Origin: JARLFX01 sp036404255
GTDB taxonomy: Bacteria > Acidobacteriota > Terriglobia > Terriglobales > Acidobacteriaceae
Reading direction: 5' to 3'
DNA: 8,357 bases
NCBI GenBank assembly: GCA_036404255.1
Contig: DASWOP010000170.1
Coordinates: forward strand, 1-8,357
Made by a program: the position numbers and the translations under genes. Below, in pieces: positions 6,802-8,357 of this stretch (within the stretch, counting starts at the first letter, position 1; each line of letters begins with the position of its first letter). Under the pieces are notes generated by a model. It had not been told where the DNA came from. It did not search any database and worked only from the letters and a program-made list of their open reading frames with translations.

Positions 6802-7482
6802 CTATTTGACGATGGCGTTGTAGCCGTCGCCAAGCAGGCGCTGGCGCATCGCATCGGCTTCCTTGCGGTTGCTGAAGGGGCCGACCTGGATGTGAATGAG
6901 CTTGTCCTGCGACTCCGAGCGTCCGCTGACGGCATAACCCTTTTTACGCAGGGCGGTGAGGAGTATGTCCGCGTCTTCCTGACGTGAGACGGCGGCGATC
7001 TGGACGATGCTGGACTGCGAGCCGCTGACGATGGGTGCGGGCGGCTGCACAGAGGCTGCTGCTGGAGCTACGTGGGCAGGTGGGGGCGCAGGCTTCGGTT
7101 CCGCAGGTGTGGTGATAGGGGCCGGTGTGGGAGCGCTGGTGGGAACAGTGACCGCGCTCTCCGTGCTGGTTGCTGGAGCCGCGGGCGGGAAGGATGCAGC
7201 GGGCTGCATGGCGAGGCTCTGGGGTGATGGTTTGTTGCCGAAGCTGCCGCTGTCTGTGGAGCCCTGATCGGCAGCGGCCAGTGTTTGCGAGGAACGGCGG
7301 CCAAGGGTATAGCCCATGCCGAAGACCACGGCGCACAGCAGCGCGAGCGCAAAGAAGATGCCGAGAATCGTGCCGGTGCTCAGCGTGATCTCGCGATCGT
7401 TCGCCTGACCATGCAGCCGCTGCAACTCCGGCGGGTCGTGGGTCAGGAAGTCGTCGTTTCGGTCATGAGGGCCAATGGGCAT
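6802..7482 (-). CDS. Single-pass membrane protein with C-terminal SPOR domain
   Basis: Bitopic inner-membrane protein of 226 residues. Residues 1-35 are hydrophilic and probably cytoplasmic, a single membrane segment spans about 36-59, residues about 85-152 are a Pro/Ala/Thr-rich low-complexity linker, and 155-226 match a SPOR domain (VQIAAVSRQEDADILLTALR... then IHIQVGPFSNRKEADAMRQR). SPOR domains bind glycan strands lacking stem peptides and often bring proteins to the division septum, as in FtsN and DedD; here the topology would place the domain in the periplasm. The layout resembles DedD/FtsN-type proteins, but no FtsN essential segment can be identified, so no symbol is given. The ATG at 7482 has AAAGGA ten bases upstream (7493-7498), inside the end of the slipin gene, from which it is separated by 6 bases; the two are probably one operon. 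Its 3' end faces the plsC-like gene two bases away. Confidence 0.85.
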   Translation of the reverse strand: MPIGPHDRNDDFLTHDPPELQRLHGQANDREITLSTGTILGIFFALALLCAVVFGMGYTLGRRSSQTLAAADQGSTDSGSFGNKPSPQSLAMQPAASFPPAAPATSTESAVTVPTSAPTPAPITTPAEPKPAPPPAHVAPAAASVQPPAPIVSGSQSSIVQIAAVSRQEDADILLTALRKKGYAVSGRSESQDKLIHIQVGPFSNRKEADAMRQRLLGDGYNAIVK

Positions 7483-7488
7483 AGGTGA

Positions 7489-8274
7489 TTATTCCTTTAC
7501 CGCAGGTACAGTGGCGATGGCCTTGTTCAGCAGGGACATCAGCTCCATGGGCAGCGGGAAGACGATGGTGGTGTTCTTTTCTACGCCGATGTCTGTGAGC
7601 GTCTGCAGGTAACGGAGCTGCAGGGTCATGGGCTGGGTGGCGAGCAGAGCGGCGGCGTCGACGAGCTTTTGCGCGGCGTTGAATTCGCCTTCGGCGTGGA
7701 TGATCTTGGAGCGCTTCTCGCGCTCGGCTTCTGCCTGCTTGGCCATGGCACGGAGCATGGATTCGGGAAGGTCTACCTGCTTCACTTCGACGGAGACTAC
7801 CTTGAGGCCAAATGGCGCGGTGTGACCATCAATGATGGTCTGGATGCGCTGATTCAGTTGATCGCGATGCGCGAGCAGGCCGTCAAGGTCGGATTCGCCG
7901 AGCACGGAGCGGAGCGTGGTCTGGGCAAACTGCGAGGTCTGGTAGATGTAGTTGGAGACTTCGAGGACTGCCTTGACCGGATCGACGACGCGGAGGGTGA
8001 TCACGGCGTTGACCTTGAGTGTGACGTTGTCGCGGGTGATCACATCCTGCGGAGGAACTTCCATTGCTTCCTGACGAAGGCTGATGCGAACCATTTGATC
8101 GAGCGGACGGAAGACGAAGATGAGACCTGGGCCCTTGGGCTCTGACCGCATGCGACCGAGGCGGAAGATGACGCCACGCTCGTACTCCTTCAGGATCTTG
8201 ATGGAGTTGATGAGGTAGAGGACAACAATGACGACAACAATAAGTACGGGCATGTTCAGATTCAGGTTTTCCAC
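7489..8274 (-). CDS. Slipin/stomatin-like SPFH-domain membrane protein
   Basis: SPFH (stomatin/prohibitin/flotillin/HflKC) protein of 261 residues. Such proteins form large membrane-bound oligomers that organise membrane microdomains or control membrane proteases. A membrane segment covers about 8-24, followed by the slipin start KILKEYERGVIFRLGR (26-41), the SPFH domain to about residue 170 with GPGLIFVFRPLDQMVRISLR (48-67) and DNVTLKVNAVITLRVVDP (82-99), and a charged helix likely to form a coiled coil at about 171-205. The short C-terminus contains TTIVFPLPMELM (235-246). Length and order fit bacterial slipins of the YbbK/PH1511 type. The start is GTG at 8274 with GAGG four bases upstream; an ATG at 8253 lacks a ribosome site. 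Slipin genes commonly sit beside nfeD; here the downstream partner is a SPOR protein, and nothing is known of what lies beyond 8357. Confidence 0.9.
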   Translation of the reverse strand: MENLNLNMPVLIVVVIVVLYLINSIKILKEYERGVIFRLGRMRSEPKGPGLIFVFRPLDQMVRISLRQEAMEVPPQDVITRDNVTLKVNAVITLRVVDPVKAVLEVSNYIYQTSQFAQTTLRSVLGESDLDGLLAHRDQLNQRIQTIIDGHTAPFGLKVVSVEVKQVDLPESMLRAMAKQAEAEREKRSKIIHAEGEFNAAQKLVDAAALLATQPMTLQLRYLQTLTDIGVEKNTTIVFPLPMELMSLLNKAIATVPAVKE

Positions 8275-8290
8275 AAAGCCTCACGATGCG

Positions 8291-8306
8291 CTGTCAAAAG
8301 GGACAG
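8291..8306. repeat. Short inverted repeat in the slipin leader
   Basis: CTGTC (8291-8295) and GACAG (8302-8306) are perfect 5-base inverted repeats around a 6-base loop, 17 bases before the slipin start codon. It lies between the candidate -10 box and the ribosome site, so it could be an operator half-site pair or a weak leader hairpin. A palindrome this short may well be chance. Confidence 0.25.
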
Positions 8307-8320
8307 GCGCGAACGCTTTG

Positions 8321-8326
8321 ATTGTA
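8321..8326 (-). promoter_or_regulatory. Candidate -10 box for the slipin-SPOR unit
   Basis: On the minus strand this reads TACAAT, five of six matches to the TATAAT consensus, about 47 bases before the GTG start of the slipin gene. No good -35 box is found 16-18 bases further upstream, so it is weak evidence. A TTGACA also occurs on the minus strand near 8292-8297, but it lies too close to the coding start to pair with a usable -10 box. Confidence 0.25.
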
Positions 8327-8357
8327 ACGCAGAGAGTGTACGGGGCCGGGGAATGTC

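Noticed and set aside
7669..8145. Plus-strand 158-codon frame opposite the slipin gene
   Set aside because: It is antisense to a well-supported SPFH domain and has no recognisable domain or ribosome site of its own.

Overview
The window is GC-rich, densely coded bacterial chromosome. Protein features and the style of its intergenic DNA point to Acidobacteriota, probably Terriglobia/Acidobacteriaceae: a GT-C glycosyltransferase with its typical motifs, a DapF-like protein carrying SGNGTRC, and a hairpin of the ATCCTTCG...CAGGATGAC kind. This assignment is inference from memory of such genomes; there is no rRNA or other marker gene here. No tRNA, rRNA, CRISPR array, transposase or phage gene was seen.

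Bases 1-4694, plus strand, look like one operon. A multi-pass GT-C (GT39-like) glycosyltransferase, cut at its 5' end by the window edge, shares a 4-base ATGA overlap with a diaminopimelate-epimerase-like gene (dapF). That gene overlaps an LD-carboxypeptidase gene (ldcA, peptidase family S66) through GTGA, and after 10 bases comes mpl, the ligase that joins murein tripeptide to UDP-MurNAc. LdcA and Mpl are consecutive steps of murein peptide recycling: tetrapeptide is trimmed to tripeptide, then ligated to UDP-MurNAc. The DapF-like protein nominally supplies meso-diaminopimelate, the third residue of that peptide. It has Ser at both positions where DapF normally has its catalytic Cys pair, which is the most unusual observation in the window.

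Bases 4695-4944 are a gene-free gap holding an imperfect palindrome of a probably dispersed repeat family and a weak promoter-like sequence. Then follow, still on the plus strand, a metallo-beta-lactamase-fold hydrolase resembling NAPE-PLD/UlaG-type enzymes (to 5997) and a PlsC-type 1-acylglycerol-3-phosphate acyltransferase (6077-6799). Both may act on phospholipids.

Bases 6802-8274, minus strand, hold a two-gene unit transcribed towards the plsC-like gene: a slipin/stomatin-type SPFH membrane protein followed 6 bases later by a single-pass membrane protein with a Pro/Ala-rich linker and a C-terminal SPOR (peptidoglycan-binding) domain. The last 83 bases probably hold this unit's promoter and leader. 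Most of the window therefore concerns the cell envelope: glycan transfer, murein recycling, phospholipid synthesis and membrane organisation. Apart from the Ser/Ser DapF-like protein and some gene pairings, nothing here suggests a wholly new system.
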